A model generated the notes under the pieces. That model did no database searches, was not told where the DNA came from, and saw only the letters and a program-made list of their open reading frames with translations. A stretch of DNA of 64,000 nt. Source: Larimichthys crocea. Taxonomy: Eukaryota; Chordata; Actinopteri; Sciaenidae. Position numbers and translations under genes: made by a program. The stretch covers positions 20,986,528-21,050,527 of the forward strand of contig NC_040011.1 of assembly GCF_000972845.2 (NCBI RefSeq), read 5' to 3'. This document shows, in pieces, positions 1 through 10,900 of this stretch; within the stretch, counting starts at the first letter, position 1, and every line of letters starts with the position of its first letter.

Positions 1-1290
1 CCTGGAAAACATGCAGCTAATTTTATTTGTTACAGTATATCGAGCTCCTGGTCCTTATTCTGAATTTTTATCTGAATTTGCCGAAATTGCATCAGGCTTG
101 ATCCTTAAAACAGATAAATAATTATTGTAGGTGATTTTAACATTCATGTGGACACCACAATGATAGTCTTGTACTGCGTTTATCTCTCTATTAGACTCAA
201 TTGGCTTTGTCATGTAAATAAACCGACTCATTGTCTGAACCACACTCTGATTCTGTTCTTTCATATTGCATTGAAATTGATAATATAATGTCTCCACAGA
301 ATCCTCTTCTGTCTGACCATTTTTTAATAACCTTTGAGTTCATACTACCGGACTATAAGCCTTTTGTAGAAACTTCTACAGCAGTGTTTATCTGATAGTG
401 TGTAGCCAAATTTAGGAAGTGATTCCTTCAGCATGTTTAATGCCATGTCTAACTGTAACAGAGGACTTGTCTACTTCCTTTAGCCACCACACAATAGACC
501 ATCTTGTTGATAGTATTACAGGCTCATTACGGACAACTCTAGACTCTATTGCACCTCTGAAAAAGAGCAATTAAACAAAGGGCTAACACCATGGTATAGC
601 CAGCAGACTCGTAAATTAAAGCAAGGACACGAAATCTGAACAAATGGTGTGCCACTAAACTGGAAGAATCTCATCTAGTCTGGCAAGATAATCTCAAAAC
701 ATACAGGAAGGTCTCCGTAATGCCAGAGCAGCCTATACTCTTCTTTATTGAGGAGAATAAGAACAACCCCAGGTTTCTCTTCAGCACTGTAGCCAGGCTA
801 ACAGAGAATCACAGCTCTACTGAACCATCTATTCCTTTAGGTCTAAGTAGCAATGACTTCTGAGCTTCTTTAATGAAAAGATTATAACTATTAGAGACAA
901 ATCCATCACCTCTTGCCCTCAACAGGCATTTATCTGCATTCTGATACAGCAAGTTTGAAAACAGCTGTAAAACCTGTTATGTATTTAGACTGTTTTTCTC
1001 CCATCGACCTTCATCAAATAACTTTAATAATTTCTTCATCTAAGCCGTCAACCTGTCTCTTAGACTCCATCCCAACCAGGCTGCTCAAGGATGTTTTACC
1101 TCTAGTTAGTCATTCTTTATTGGATACGATTAATCTGTCTTTATTATCAGGATATGTACCACAGTCCTTTAAGGTAGCTGTAATTAAACCTCTTCTTAAA
1201 AAGCCCACTCTAGACCCAGAGGTCTTAGCCAACTACAGACCGATATCAAACCTTCCCTTTCTGTCTAAGATACTTAAGGGGCTAAAAGTG
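1..1290 (+). mobile_element. L2-clade LINE fragment, decayed, cut by window edge
   Basis: This is the same LINE family as the copies at 4987-8840, 17309-18412 and 38950-41724. The opening bases match the reverse complement of about 7200-7310. The part at 913-1290 encodes the reverse-transcriptase N-terminal region with [19 protein letters not shown]. Numerous one-base losses break the frame compared with the sister copies (for example near 640-720 and 850), so it is a dead copy. Homology stops near 1290, just after the [10 protein letters not shown] motif. The catalytic YADD region and the 3' end are absent. Confidence 0.85.
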
Positions 1291-2266
1291 TTAATCTTTC
1301 TATGAAGACCTTCACCAGCCAGTCTGTAACGGGATTGGTCAGTTACATAAGCATCCAGTAAAGAAGACATGGGTCATGGGACTGACACACGATCATCAGG
1401 CCTGTATTAGCCTCCATTCAAAGGTCAAATCTCGTGTCAGCTTTATCATAATAAGCACTTAAACTGATCTGAGGACAGCAGTTTATCAGGATGGTCATCA
1501 TTCGAGGTTTCAGCTCAGACTGTTCTGGCCACTCTGTGGAATCTAGCCTCTCATAGACAGCTCATTGTCACAAACATAACAGGACAATCCCTCATTCATC
1601 ATTCAGCCTGTATCACTTAATCTAACGCATCACTCCGCTCATTCACTTCATCACACGTGGTGCCACAGCAGAGAAGACGATGACCTGGAATCTGATCCGT
1701 CTGCGTAACCAGCACCGCTTGACTTATTATTCAACAGCAGCTTCACTCTGGCCCCGAATTGGACTTCTGCCAATACGTGCTCTAGGGCTGGGTTGGGTCG
1801 TGGTTTTTGTCAGTTCTGGCCTGGCGTACGAGCTGAAACTGGTTTGGTTTGGTGCAATGTCTCACTCCAGTAAACACCTCTTCAGTCAGTTTAGGACTGA
1901 AGAGGCGTTTACCGGAGTGGCTGTGACGTCTGTGTGTGAATGTGTGTGTATCAGGACAGTAGGCGCTGTATCCCTCCTGATGAGCAGTTGGCAGCCCCTG
2001 ACATCACTCAGTATGTTTCCATGCAGAAATATAAATTTCTGATAAACGCATGCATAAGACCGGATCGCTTGTCTGAGTTCACATGCTGTTCAGAGAATCT
2101 GATAAACGGCCGGAGCATGGCTGACTCCGTTATGTGTGTGAAGAAGATAAGTGTTGTAAAGTAGTTTAACACACACATCTAGAATATCATTGGGGTTGTC
2201 TTAAGTGTGTTTTCGCTGGCATCGTTAAAAGCAGTTAATTGACTGTCATTCACAGCCCACACTGCA
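1291..2266. other. intergenic, nothing recognised
   Basis: No repeat family, splice-consistent exon or RNA gene is recognised here. The short open frames at 1680-2164 show no familiar protein motif. Confidence 0.5.
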
Positions 2267-2267
2267 C

Positions 2268-2269
2268 AG

Positions 2270-2302
<33 letters not shown>
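2268..2302. repeat. (TG)n microsatellite
   Basis: Uninterrupted TG dinucleotide run. Confidence 0.95.
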
Positions 2303-2304
<2 letters not shown>

Positions 2305-2583
2305 TGAGAGAGGGCGAAGCAGAGCATTGTTGAATGGGCCAGTCAGTGACGTCCTCAGTCACGTCCTCCTTGTGGCTGCCACAGCAGCACTCACTGGGAC
2401 CGTCCCATGAGTCACACTGTCCTTTCCATCCTCACATCCAGCACACACACTCTGTGCACACACTCTGTACAGCTGTGCAGAGCGAGGGACAGCGGGCCAA
2501 GAGCGAGGCGGATAACCAGCGGACACATTGAAAACTGTGTGTGTGTGTGTGCTTTCTTCATCCATTTTGTTCCATGTAAGTAT

Positions 2584-2775
2584 TGTTGTGCCTATCTGTC
2601 TATCTTAAAATAATGCCAGGTCCACGCAGTTATTCGGGAGTTTCTCGTATCTTATTTTTATTCTTTTACCGCTCTGTCATTCTGTCATTACATCCAGCAT
2701 CCGGCTAACCAGTTCCGGTTCAGTGTGATTTCAAAATAAAGGTCTGTGTCTCTAACAGCGGTACTAAACATTACA
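2584..2775 (-). repeat. LTR of the gypsy element (continuous copy, 3' LTR in element sense)
   Basis: About 192 bp. In element orientation it starts TGTAATG and ends CACAACA. It matches 4883-4986 plus about 8845-8925 with scattered substitutions. Confidence 0.85.
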
Positions 2776-3109
2776 TCTCCATTCAACAAAAATAAAAACC
2801 CAGTTCTGGAGGGTCATGACCGAATATGCAGACATAACATTACTGAATTATCATATGTCCTGGTGCACATACAATACTGTATAATCTCATTATCCTGCAT
2901 AGAGTGCAATTTCTGTATTTTCGTAATTACTGTATCCTGAGACATTCACATAAGGTATCAATTTTTTTTTTCATATACCGTATATAACAGTGAGCAGAAC
3001 AAGTCGCAAGTTGGTGAGTACAACAAATCATGTAACAGGAAACATAACAGTATATTTTATTATTTATTATATTTTAGGGCAGCGTTCTTCGTACACCCTT
3101 TACAATCAG

Positions 3110-4145
3110 TTACAAGTCAAGAACTTGTCTTGGCTTGATGGTACGGCCATATCTTGTGCGGAGACAAGGCTCAGAATGGTCTGATTCACACCCTGGGCCA
3201 GGGTGAGATTGCTGCACACGTGGTTCCTGTTGTTGATGGTCTGCTATGATCGGATCATCCTCACTGATCTCCAGTTGCTGCATGTCAGTTGTCTGCTTGT
3301 TGCCTTGGGTGTCAAGGAGGTGTCTGTGGTTTCCCCTGAGGGTTTGTCCTTCGCTGGTTTTGATGTGATAGCTTTGTGGAGTCTCCACAGGTTGGATGAC
3401 TGCTGCTGGTTTCCACCTGCCATCTTCCTGCTGGAAACGGATAGGCGCTCCAGCGTGCAGCGCTGGCAGGGGCCTGGTAGACCTGTCATAGTGCTGTTTC
3501 TGGCGCAACTGACATATCTCTCTCCTTGCCTGCACTATATCCTGAGGGGCTATCTAAGGTCGTAGCTGCAGTGCTGTTGTGGGTAAGATGGAGCTCAGTC
3601 TGTGACTCATCAGGATTTGGGCTGGAGATTTGAGGCCGTCAACTGGTGTGTTTCTATACTCCAGCAGGCTGAGGTATGGGTCTTTCTTGTCCTCTTTAGC
3701 CTTTGTGAGGATCCGCTTTGCAGTTTGGACAGTCTTTTCAGCCAGACTGTTGCTCTGGGGATAATGGGGACTTGATGTGACGTGGAAACCCCATGACTCT
3801 GCAAACTGCTGAAATTCACATGAGTTGTAGCATGGCCCGTTGTCACTTACAACTTTTTTTTGGTATGCCGTGTCTGGCAAACCCTGCTTTCATTTTGTGG
3901 ATAACAGCAGCTGTGGTTATGTTTTGCAGGCGTTCAATTTCAAAATACCTGCTGAGGTAATCACATATGATTATGTAATTTTCAGAGTTCCATGAAAATA
4001 GATCTGTTGCTACAGTCTGCCATGGGTTCTCTGGGATCTCTTGTGAGAGCATGGGCTCCTTGGTGTTGGTGTTCCAATGTGTTTCGCATATGTCACACTT
4101 TGTTACTGTTTCCTCTATCTGTTGGTTCATGCCTGGCCAAAACAT
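3110..4145 (-). pseudogene. gypsy integrase remnant
   Basis: Three overlapping frames encode one integrase. 4145-3843 carries the end of the zinc-binding domain (MFWPGMNQQIEETVTKCDIC) and the first catalytic aspartate in the ATDLFSW context. 3880-3554 carries the second aspartate (VVSDNGPCYNSCEFQQFAES) and the glutamate-helix region (YPQSNSLAEKTVQTAKRIL). 3535-3110 is the C-terminal domain, ending in RTRYGRTIKPRQVLDL. The frame breaks at about 3850 and 3545 make it a pseudogene. The motifs are those of Ty3/gypsy, not a retroviral integrase, because the element also has short LTRs and a gypsy gag. Confidence 0.85.
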
Positions 4146-4149
4146 TATG

Positions 4150-4872
4150 TCCCTATCCTGTGTTTACTCCACATGCACTACAGACTTTGTTGGGCGTTTT
4201 GGGGCTTTCATATTGTCTGCTGGCATGTTTCGTAGCGCCTGGCCTGCCGGTCTTGCTGTGTACTGCGTGCACTTCGTGGCTGTCGCTAGCCATAGCTTTC
4301 AGCTGCACCTGTGATAACTTGTGCGAGCAGGCTATGTCGATTGCCTTGTCTAGTCTTAGCTCCAGGCCCTGGCTCAGTAACTTCTCTCATACTCTAGGTG
4401 AGTTGGTGGCAAATACAATACGGTCCCTGACCATTTCCTCGCTGTTTGCATAGCCACAGTCTTTAACGAGCAATTTAAGCTCTGTTACAAAATGTTCAAA
4501 TGACTCACCACTCCCCTGCGTCTTCTCGTGAAACTTATATCTGGCAAATATTGGGTTAGCTTTCGGCGTGAGGTATGGTGAAAATCCATCATAGTACGTT
4601 TTTAGTTGCTTAGCATCGTCCTCCGTTAATATCCAAGCGTTGCTTATGTCCCGTCCTTTGTGCCCAATCCACAGCAGGAGAAAACTGCATTTTTCCTCCT
4701 CTGATTTCTTGTTGAGTGGGCCTGTGAACATGAGGTCGATGTGTTGTTTGAATCGCCGCCATGCATCAGGTAAGTTGGATGATTCCCAGTCCATCCGTGG
4801 GGTCAGGACATCGAAAGTCTCCATTTCTTCCAATTCCGTGCTTAGCGAGTGGGTTCGTAGTCTAACTTTCAC
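4150..4872 (-). pseudogene. gypsy gag remnant
   Basis: The open frame 4872-4387 gives a capsid-like protein with the gypsy hallmark segment WRRFKQHIDLMFTGPLNKKS and a helical region around FHEKTQGSGESFEHFVTELK. Further down the same strand, in another frame, the start of a nucleocapsid zinc knuckle (VCSACG) is visible near 4175. It then runs directly into integrase sequence. Everything between zinc knuckle and integrase (protease, RT, RNase H) has been deleted. Confidence 0.8.
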
Positions 4873-4882
4873 TCTGACACCA

Positions 4883-4986
4883 TGTTGTGACTATCTGTCT
4901 ATCTTAAAATAATGCCAGGTCCATGCAGTTATCCAGGAGTGTCTCGTATCTGGTTTTTATTCTTTTACCGCTCTGTCATTCTGTCA
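4883..4986 (-). repeat. first part of the split second LTR
   Basis: Matches the first 104 bp of the LTR at 2584, then stops abruptly at CTGTCA, where L2 sequence begins. Confidence 0.85.
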
Positions 4987-5689
4987 GGTATTATGAGCTC
5001 TTTTAGATAAGATGGTGCCTGACCATGAAGAGCTTTGTAAGTAAGGAGAAGAATTTTAAATTCTATTCTAGATTTAATAGGTAGCCAATGCAAGGAAGCC
5101 AAAATGGGAGAGATGTAATCTCTGATCTTGGTTCCTGTCAGAACACGTGCAGCAGCATTCTGAATTAGCTGCAGAGTCCTAAGAGACTTATTAGAGCAGC
5201 CTGATAACAAAGAGTTACAATAGTCCTGCCTAGAAGTAACAAATGCATGGACTAGTTTTTCTGCATCCGCTTGAGAGACAATGCGTCTGATTTTAGCGAT
5301 GTTACGTAAGTGGAAGAATGCAGTCCCTCAAAATTTGTTTTATGTGGACGTTAAAGGACAAATCCTGATCAAAAACAACTCCAGGATTCTTTACGGTGGA
5401 GCGGGAGGCCAGGGTGATCCCAACTAAAGTCTCTAGAAAGAAAGTTTCTGAGGTGTTTGGGTCCAATTACAAGAACTTCAGTTTTGTCTGAATTTAAGAT
5501 AAAAAAATTGTGGGTCATTCAACTTTTTATATCCTTAAGGCATGTTTGGAGTTTAGTTAACTGATTGGTTTCATCAGGCTTGATCGATAAATATAATTGG
5601 GTGTCGTCAGCATAACAGTGAAAATTGTTTCCTAAAGGAAGCATATATAAACTAAAAAGAAGTGGTCCAAGTACAGAACCTTGTGGGAC

Positions 5690-7189
5690 TCAATGACAAA
5701 CTTTGGTATACATGGAGGATTCATCATTGACGTGAACAAACTGAGATCGATCTAAGAAATACGACTTAAACCAGCTTAGGGCGGTTCCTTTGATGCCAAT
5801 TTGATGTTCCAGTCTCTGTAAAAGAATTTGATGGTCAATGGTGTCAAATGCAGCACTAAGATCTAACAGGACAAGTACAGAGATGAGTCCTTTGTCTGAT
5901 GCCATTAGGAGGTCATTTGTAACTTTGACTAATGCGGTCTCTGTGCTATGATGCACTCTAAATCCTGACTGAAAATCCTCAAATAGACTACTGTTATAGA
6001 GAAAGTCACACAGCTGATTGGCTACAGCTTTCTCAAGTATCTTAGACAGAAAGGGAAGGTTTGATATCGGTCTGTAGTTGGCTAAGACCTCTGAGTCTAG
6101 AGTGGGCGTTTTAAGAAGAGGTTTAATTACAGCTACCTTAAAGGACTGTGGTACATATCCTGATAATAAAGACAGATTAATCATATCCAATAACGAATTA
6201 CTAGCTACAGGTAAAACATCCTTGAGCTGCCTGGTTGGGATGGAGTCTAAGAGACAGGTTGACGGCTTAGCTGCAGAAATGATTAAAGTTATTTGATGAA
6301 GGTCGATGGGGGAAAAACAGTCTAAATACATATCAGGTTTTACAGCTGTTTCCAAACTTGCTGTATCACAATGCAGATCAATGCCTGTTGAGGGCAAGAG
6401 GTGATGGATTTTGTCTCTAATAGTTATAATTTTATCATTAAAGAAGCTCATGAAGTCATTGCTACTTAGACCTAAAGGAATAGATGGTTCTGTAAAGCTG
6501 TGATTCTCTGTTAGCCTGGCTACAGTGCTGAAGAGAAACCTGGGGTTGTTCTTATTCTCCTCTATTAATGAAGAGTAGTAGGCTGCTCTGGCATTGCGGA
6601 GAGCCTTCCTGTATGTTTTGAGATTATCTTGCCAGACTAGACGAGATTCTTCCAGTTTAGTGGCACACCATTTGCGTTCAGATTTACGTGCCTCTTGCTT
6701 TAATTTACGAGTCTGCTGGCTATACCATGGTGCTAGCCTTCTTTGTTTAATTATCTTCTTTTTCAGAGGTGCAATAGAGTCTAGAGTTGTCCGTAATGAG
6801 CCTGTAATACTATCAACAAGATGATCTATTTGTGAGGGGCTAAAGGAAGCAGACAAGTCCTCTGTTACAGTTAGATATGGCATTGAATTCAATGCTGAAG
6901 GAATCACTTCCTTAAATTTGGCTACAGCACTATCAGATAAACATCTGCTGTAGGAGTTTCTACACAAAGGCTTATAGTCCAGTAATATGAACTCAAAGGT
7001 TATTAAAAAATGGTCAGACAGAAGAGGATTCTGTGGAAAGACTATTAGATTAATTTCAATGCTATAAGAGAGAACAAGATCAAGAGTGTGGTTCAGACAA
7101 TGAGTCGGTTTATTTACACTTTGACAAAAGCCAATTGAGTCTAATAGAGAGATAAACGCAGTACTAAGACTATCATTGGGGTTGTCCAC
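5690..7189 (-). pseudogene. L2 ORF2: endonuclease C-terminus and reverse transcriptase
   Basis: 499 open codons. The N-terminal part is the end of the AP-endonuclease domain ([14 protein letters not shown]). The RT part carries [37 protein letters not shown] and the catalytic A box [19 protein letters not shown]. The frame breaks just before the expected [12 protein letters not shown] motif. The YADD box, at about 5600 in another frame, is therefore separated. The protein would nick target DNA and copy its own RNA in the nucleus (target-primed reverse transcription), but this copy is inactive. Confidence 0.85.
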
Positions 7190-7420
7190 ATGAATGTTAA
7201 AATCAAGCCTGATACAAATTCTGCAAATTCAGATAAAAATTTAGAATAAGGACCAGGAGCTCAATATACTGTAACAAATAAAATTGGCTGCGATGTTTTC
7301 CAGGTTGGGTGAGTGAGGCTAAGAACAAGACTTTCAAATGAATTATAATTTAGTTTAGGTTTAGGATTTATTAATAGAATTGAGTCAAATATGGCTCCAA
7401 CTCCACCACCTCGACCAGTA

Positions 7421-8143
7421 CCGTATTTTCTGCACTATAAGGCGCACCTAAAAGCCTTCAATTTTCTCAAAAGCAGACAGTGCGCCTTATAATCCGATGT
7501 GCCTTATATATGGATCAATATTGGTTAATCATGGCTACCATAGTCAGGGGGCGTCGCCGAAGTAACCATAGACATATATACGTAGACGCCGCATTGAGCG
7601 CTGAATCGTACGTCGACGTCGCCGTCATTTTGGATGTGGCAAAGTAGAGCGCAACCCTTTTCCTTGTATTAGTTTACGGGCAGATCTGCCACATCCAATA
7701 TGGCGAACACGTTAACGTATCGCAGCAACGGACCAACCTGCTCAATGAGGCGTCTATGTATATATGTCTATGGAAGTAACAGCGGTAAGAACGGTAAAGA
7801 GGAATTCCAGTCCAACACCATTTGTGTTGCGAAAATACTACATCACTGACATTACTTCGGAAAAAATAATAAAACAGCTGTTTATTCATTTTAGGAGTGA
7901 ACAGAGTTGTCAGAAGGCTGGTTTGTATTCTATTAATAACGTTTGATTGACTTATCTGACTGTTTTGTTGACATTCCCTTTAGCGCAGCTCCATCTAGTG
8001 GATACATAACGCAACCCCAACCACTACTGTAGCTTCTATTCTATGCGCCTTATAATGCGGTGCGCCCAATATATGAAAACAGTTTTAAAATAGGCCATTC
8101 ATTGAAGGTGCGCCCAGGGCGCAAATGTGGCCAGGACCGGCGC
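7421..8143. mobile_element. pogo-like non-autonomous DNA element joined to a hAT-type terminus
   Basis: The left end TACCGTATTTTCTGCACTA begins a terminal repeat rich in AAGGCGCACC and GCGCCTTATAA motifs. The same motifs recur inverted at 8042-8068 and up to about 8111. The expected closing terminus (a reverse complement of the left end) is absent. Instead, after GGTGCGCCC, the sequence switches to AGGGCGCAAATGTGGCCAGG (8112-8143), which matches one end of the hAT MITE at 44850-44962. An internal inverted repeat (about 7566-7640 against 7660-7775) contains the CATAGACATATATACG motif. The superfamily call is from terminal similarity only. Confidence 0.55.
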
Positions 8144-8508
8144 TGGCTGCCAATGACCAGAGTTGGCCTCTCAGCAGGTGTGTCGCTGAGTGGGGGAAAT
8201 CTGTTTGAAACGTGGAGTGGTTGGTGGTGTACCGTGGGCTTCAGTTTGGGGCTATGCCTCCTTCGAACAGTCACCCAGCCTCCCGGCTGTTCGGGAACTA
8301 CCGGGGGACGGCTAACTGAAGCTACCTGTGGCTGTACCGCACCAGCTACAGGGGACTGGCTAACTATCTGAGCTACTGACTGTTCGGTGGTGCGGTACCG
8401 TGCCTCTAACTCACTGACCCTCGCCTCCAGAGCTACAAATAAACTACATTTATTACAAGTACCGTTATCACTAAAGGAGGACGAGGAGTAACTGAACATG
8501 TGGCACAC
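8144..8508 (-). pseudogene. L2 ORF1 N-terminal fragment
   Basis: Encodes NGTCNKCSLFVALEARVSEL (a CxxC followed by a coiled-coil heptad region) and, further on, FPPLSDTPAERPTLVIGS. The latter resembles the start of the SGNH-esterase-like domain in ORF1 of L2/CR1 LINEs. It is disrupted downstream by the DNA-element insertion ending at 8143. It probably made the RNA-binding ORF1 protein when active. Confidence 0.6.
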
Positions 8509-8509
8509 A

Positions 8510-8592
8510 GGACAGGAGAGAGCAGGAGAGGAGAGAGGAGAGAGCAGGAGAGGAGAGAGGAGGACAGGAGAGAGGAGGAGAGGAGAGAGACA
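8510..8592. repeat. GA-rich tandem repeat
   Basis: Imperfect tandem AGGAGAGAG/AGCAGGAG units, in the 5' region of the minus-strand L2. Confidence 0.85.
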
Positions 8593-8844
8593 CCATTGCT
8601 ATAGCTAGGCTAGGTAATGTGGCTAACAGAAACCGGTGAAACTATCAGATAGTGGTTACTAGGGTTAAGTGACCTGTTCGTGCACAGACAGAACAAGTCA
8701 AAGGATAGTGCAGAGATAAGTAGATAATCACTGATGTGAGAAATATACGAAAATCTGTTCAGGTAAACAGAGCAGAGAGCACCGTGGCAGCAACACTGAT
8801 AACCGGAAGTGACACAATACGTTACCGTAAAGCATGTCGTCGTC

Positions 8845-8925
8845 CAGCATCCGTCTAACCAGTTCCGGTTCAGTGTGATTTCAAAATAAAGGTCTGTGTC
8901 TCTAACAGCAGTACTAAACATTACA
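8845..8925 (-). repeat. second part of the split second LTR
   Basis: Begins TCCAGCATCCG and ends TTACA. It matches about bases 112-192 of the LTR at 2584 and is followed directly by the target duplication AGTAT. Confidence 0.85.
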
Positions 8926-8930
8926 AGTAT

Positions 8931-9603
8931 CTTTCTGTGTTGTATGTTTGTATGTGGCCCAAAGTTAAGCCTGGTCCAGTACAGACACCATGTGTCATTG
9001 TAGAACCTCATTGTAGGCCTCAATAGCCCTGCAGTAAGCAGTGTGCTATGTTCATGTGATTGAGGAATAGCAGATATTCAGGTGTACTTGCATGAAATCT
9101 AGTTGTTTTAGTCAAGATAATGCTGAAATATATTTTCCAACTACTATATTTAAGTTCACACTTTATTCCTGTTAATTCCCATAAATTCCTGTGAATTCCC
9201 ATGGAAATTCCCAGAATTTTGCAACAATCAGTCCATTGTTGTATCATTGGTGATCTCTGAGCGCTGTCTTCAGGCTCAAACACTCCAATCAGCCTCTGCT
9301 GTTCATTTAAAGATGGACAGAGTGGCTCATCCACTCATCCTGTTCACATGTTTAAGTGCCCATGAGCAAGACACTGAACCTCTCCTGATGATTAGACCAG
9401 CACTATGGAGTGGTTCACCCGTTAAGGTAGGAAAGTAGGAGTACTACTCTACTAGGTCATGTTTAAAGTGTTTGATTTGAGTGTAACACTTTGTGGGAAA
9501 TGCTGCACACTCACCCCAAATCAGATTAGTAAAATAACATGGTTAAAGAAGTCTCTGACAAAGAGAACACACACTCTCTGTCGTCCGAGCTTAACGCATG
9601 GCC

Positions 9604-9649
<46 letters not shown>

Positions 9650-10900
9650 TCCTGCAATCTCCACCTGTTGGACAACATGCACATTCTTATGAACCCTCCT
9701 CCCCACTTACAGTAATTAGTTAGGCAACATCCTTTTCCATACACACACACCCTTCTCGCTCCTGCACGTCTGACTGTCCTTTCACTCCCTTTCTTCTTCC
9801 TCTTTAAGATGCTTCCTGTTCTTCAGTCAGCATCTCTTGTCATTATGGTTACTGTCATAATGAAGGAAGCTCATTGGTCCTCCGGTCTTTCTCTCTCCAT
9901 GTCTCCTGGCTAAGACAGGCTCACTGTGTCTCTAGAGGTCATTCAGGGGGAGGGAGGGGTGAGAAGTGATGGTTCAGAGAAACAGAGAGGGAGGAAGGAA
10001 GATGTCCTGGAGGATGAGACTGATAGATGATGATGATGAGTCACAGCAGGGACGGAGAGGGGTGCAGCTCTGTGAAGGAAGAACAGGGAGGAATGAGCCA
10101 TGTGAGATATGGATGCTACACACAGCTACAGAGCAGAGGCAGGCAGCAGGATGGAGGTGAATGGTCAGAGTCTGACTGACTAACATGAGCTTACATGTGC
10201 TTACAGCTGTGAGGTGAAGACAGCAGGATGGAGACAGGACCCGGTGAACCATGTCAGAGGTTTTATCTGTAGTGTTTAGCTTCAGTTTGTGTGTGTGTTC
10301 GTGTGTGTAAGGCTGTTGTGGGCAATGCTGCAATCAGAGTGTGTAAAGAAATATGATGATCATCAGCGTAATTAAGTACTTTGTATTTTTCTGGACAAAC
10401 CAAAAGCAGACGTTCTACCTGCTTCTATAAACCGTTAACAGTTTCTTTATGAACCAGACAGAAATGTGTGAATATGTTTAAAAAGAATCTTCTGTATTTC
10501 ACTGTGCACTGATGGATGTAGTTTTTAGACGGAACACATCTGTAGCACCATCGCAAAACATTAAACGATGACTTGACTTTGCTTCAGATAGAAAACATTT
10601 GTAACTCGGGCTGTTAATATCATGACATTTTAGTCAAATTATCTTTGTTTGCTTCATTTCATAACACACAGCCAGCCGTGCTTGTTAACTTCAACAGCTG
10701 CTCGTCAACAGGATGCGGCCACTGTAAAGGAGCTATTTGATTAGTATTGACAAAAAATCAGCAAAAGCTTGAGTCCACTACCGTCATGAGGACATTAGAA
10801 GTTGAGCGTATCAAGATAAACTAAACCGTTGGAGAAGAAGAGGACACATTGAGATGATGTCATTAAAAGAGTGGCAGTCAAACCTCAAATGGTGGAACAA
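8931..10900. other. intergenic, no gene recognised
   Basis: Contains a (TG)n run at 9604-9648. No coding motif, tRNA or known repeat is seen otherwise. The missing NOCT first exon could lie here or further upstream but cannot be identified. Confidence 0.5.
9604..9648. repeat. (TG)n microsatellite
   Basis: About 22 TG units. Confidence 0.95.

Larger units (their letters stand above)
4987..8840 (-). mobile_element. L2-clade LINE inserted in the gypsy LTR, lacking its 3' end
   Basis: Reading on the minus strand, the element runs from a GA-rich 5' region (8510-8600), through an ORF1 (8508-8144), a foreign insertion (about 7421-8143), ORF2 endonuclease and reverse transcriptase (about 7420-5690, then 5690-4987 frame-broken). 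It ends at a point matching 40732 of the sister copy. The last RT C-terminal codons and the whole 3' UTR (about 1 kb in the copy at 38950-41724) are missing. This is opposite to the usual 5' truncation of LINE insertions. Confidence 0.85.
2579..8930 (-). mobile_element. Ty3/gypsy-type LTR retrotransposon, non-autonomous, second LTR split by later insertions
   Basis: The outer boundaries are a perfect 5-bp target duplication AGTAT at 2579-2583 and 8926-8930. One LTR is continuous (2584-2775). The other is in two pieces, 4883-4986 and about 8845-8925, which join in register when compared with the first. Coding remnants read on the minus strand: gag at 4872-4387 and integrase at 4145-3110. Next to the LTR at 4882 the minus strand reads TGGTGTCAGAGTG, a primer-binding-site-like sequence. 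Protease, reverse transcriptase and RNase H are missing, so the copy cannot move by itself. The LTR-LTR differences show an old insertion. Confidence 0.85.

Noticed and set aside
3203..4453. Plus-strand open frames over 3203-4453
   Set aside because: They are antisense to the gypsy integrase and gag, which show real protein motifs on the minus strand.
6078..6824. Plus-strand frames at 6078-6296 and 6594-6824
   Set aside because: Antisense shadows of L2 ORF2. The same shadow recurs at 17733-17951 because the LINE copies are related.
9521..9750. Frames with poly-His-Thr runs
   Set aside because: They are translations of the (TG)n/(CA)n microsatellite.
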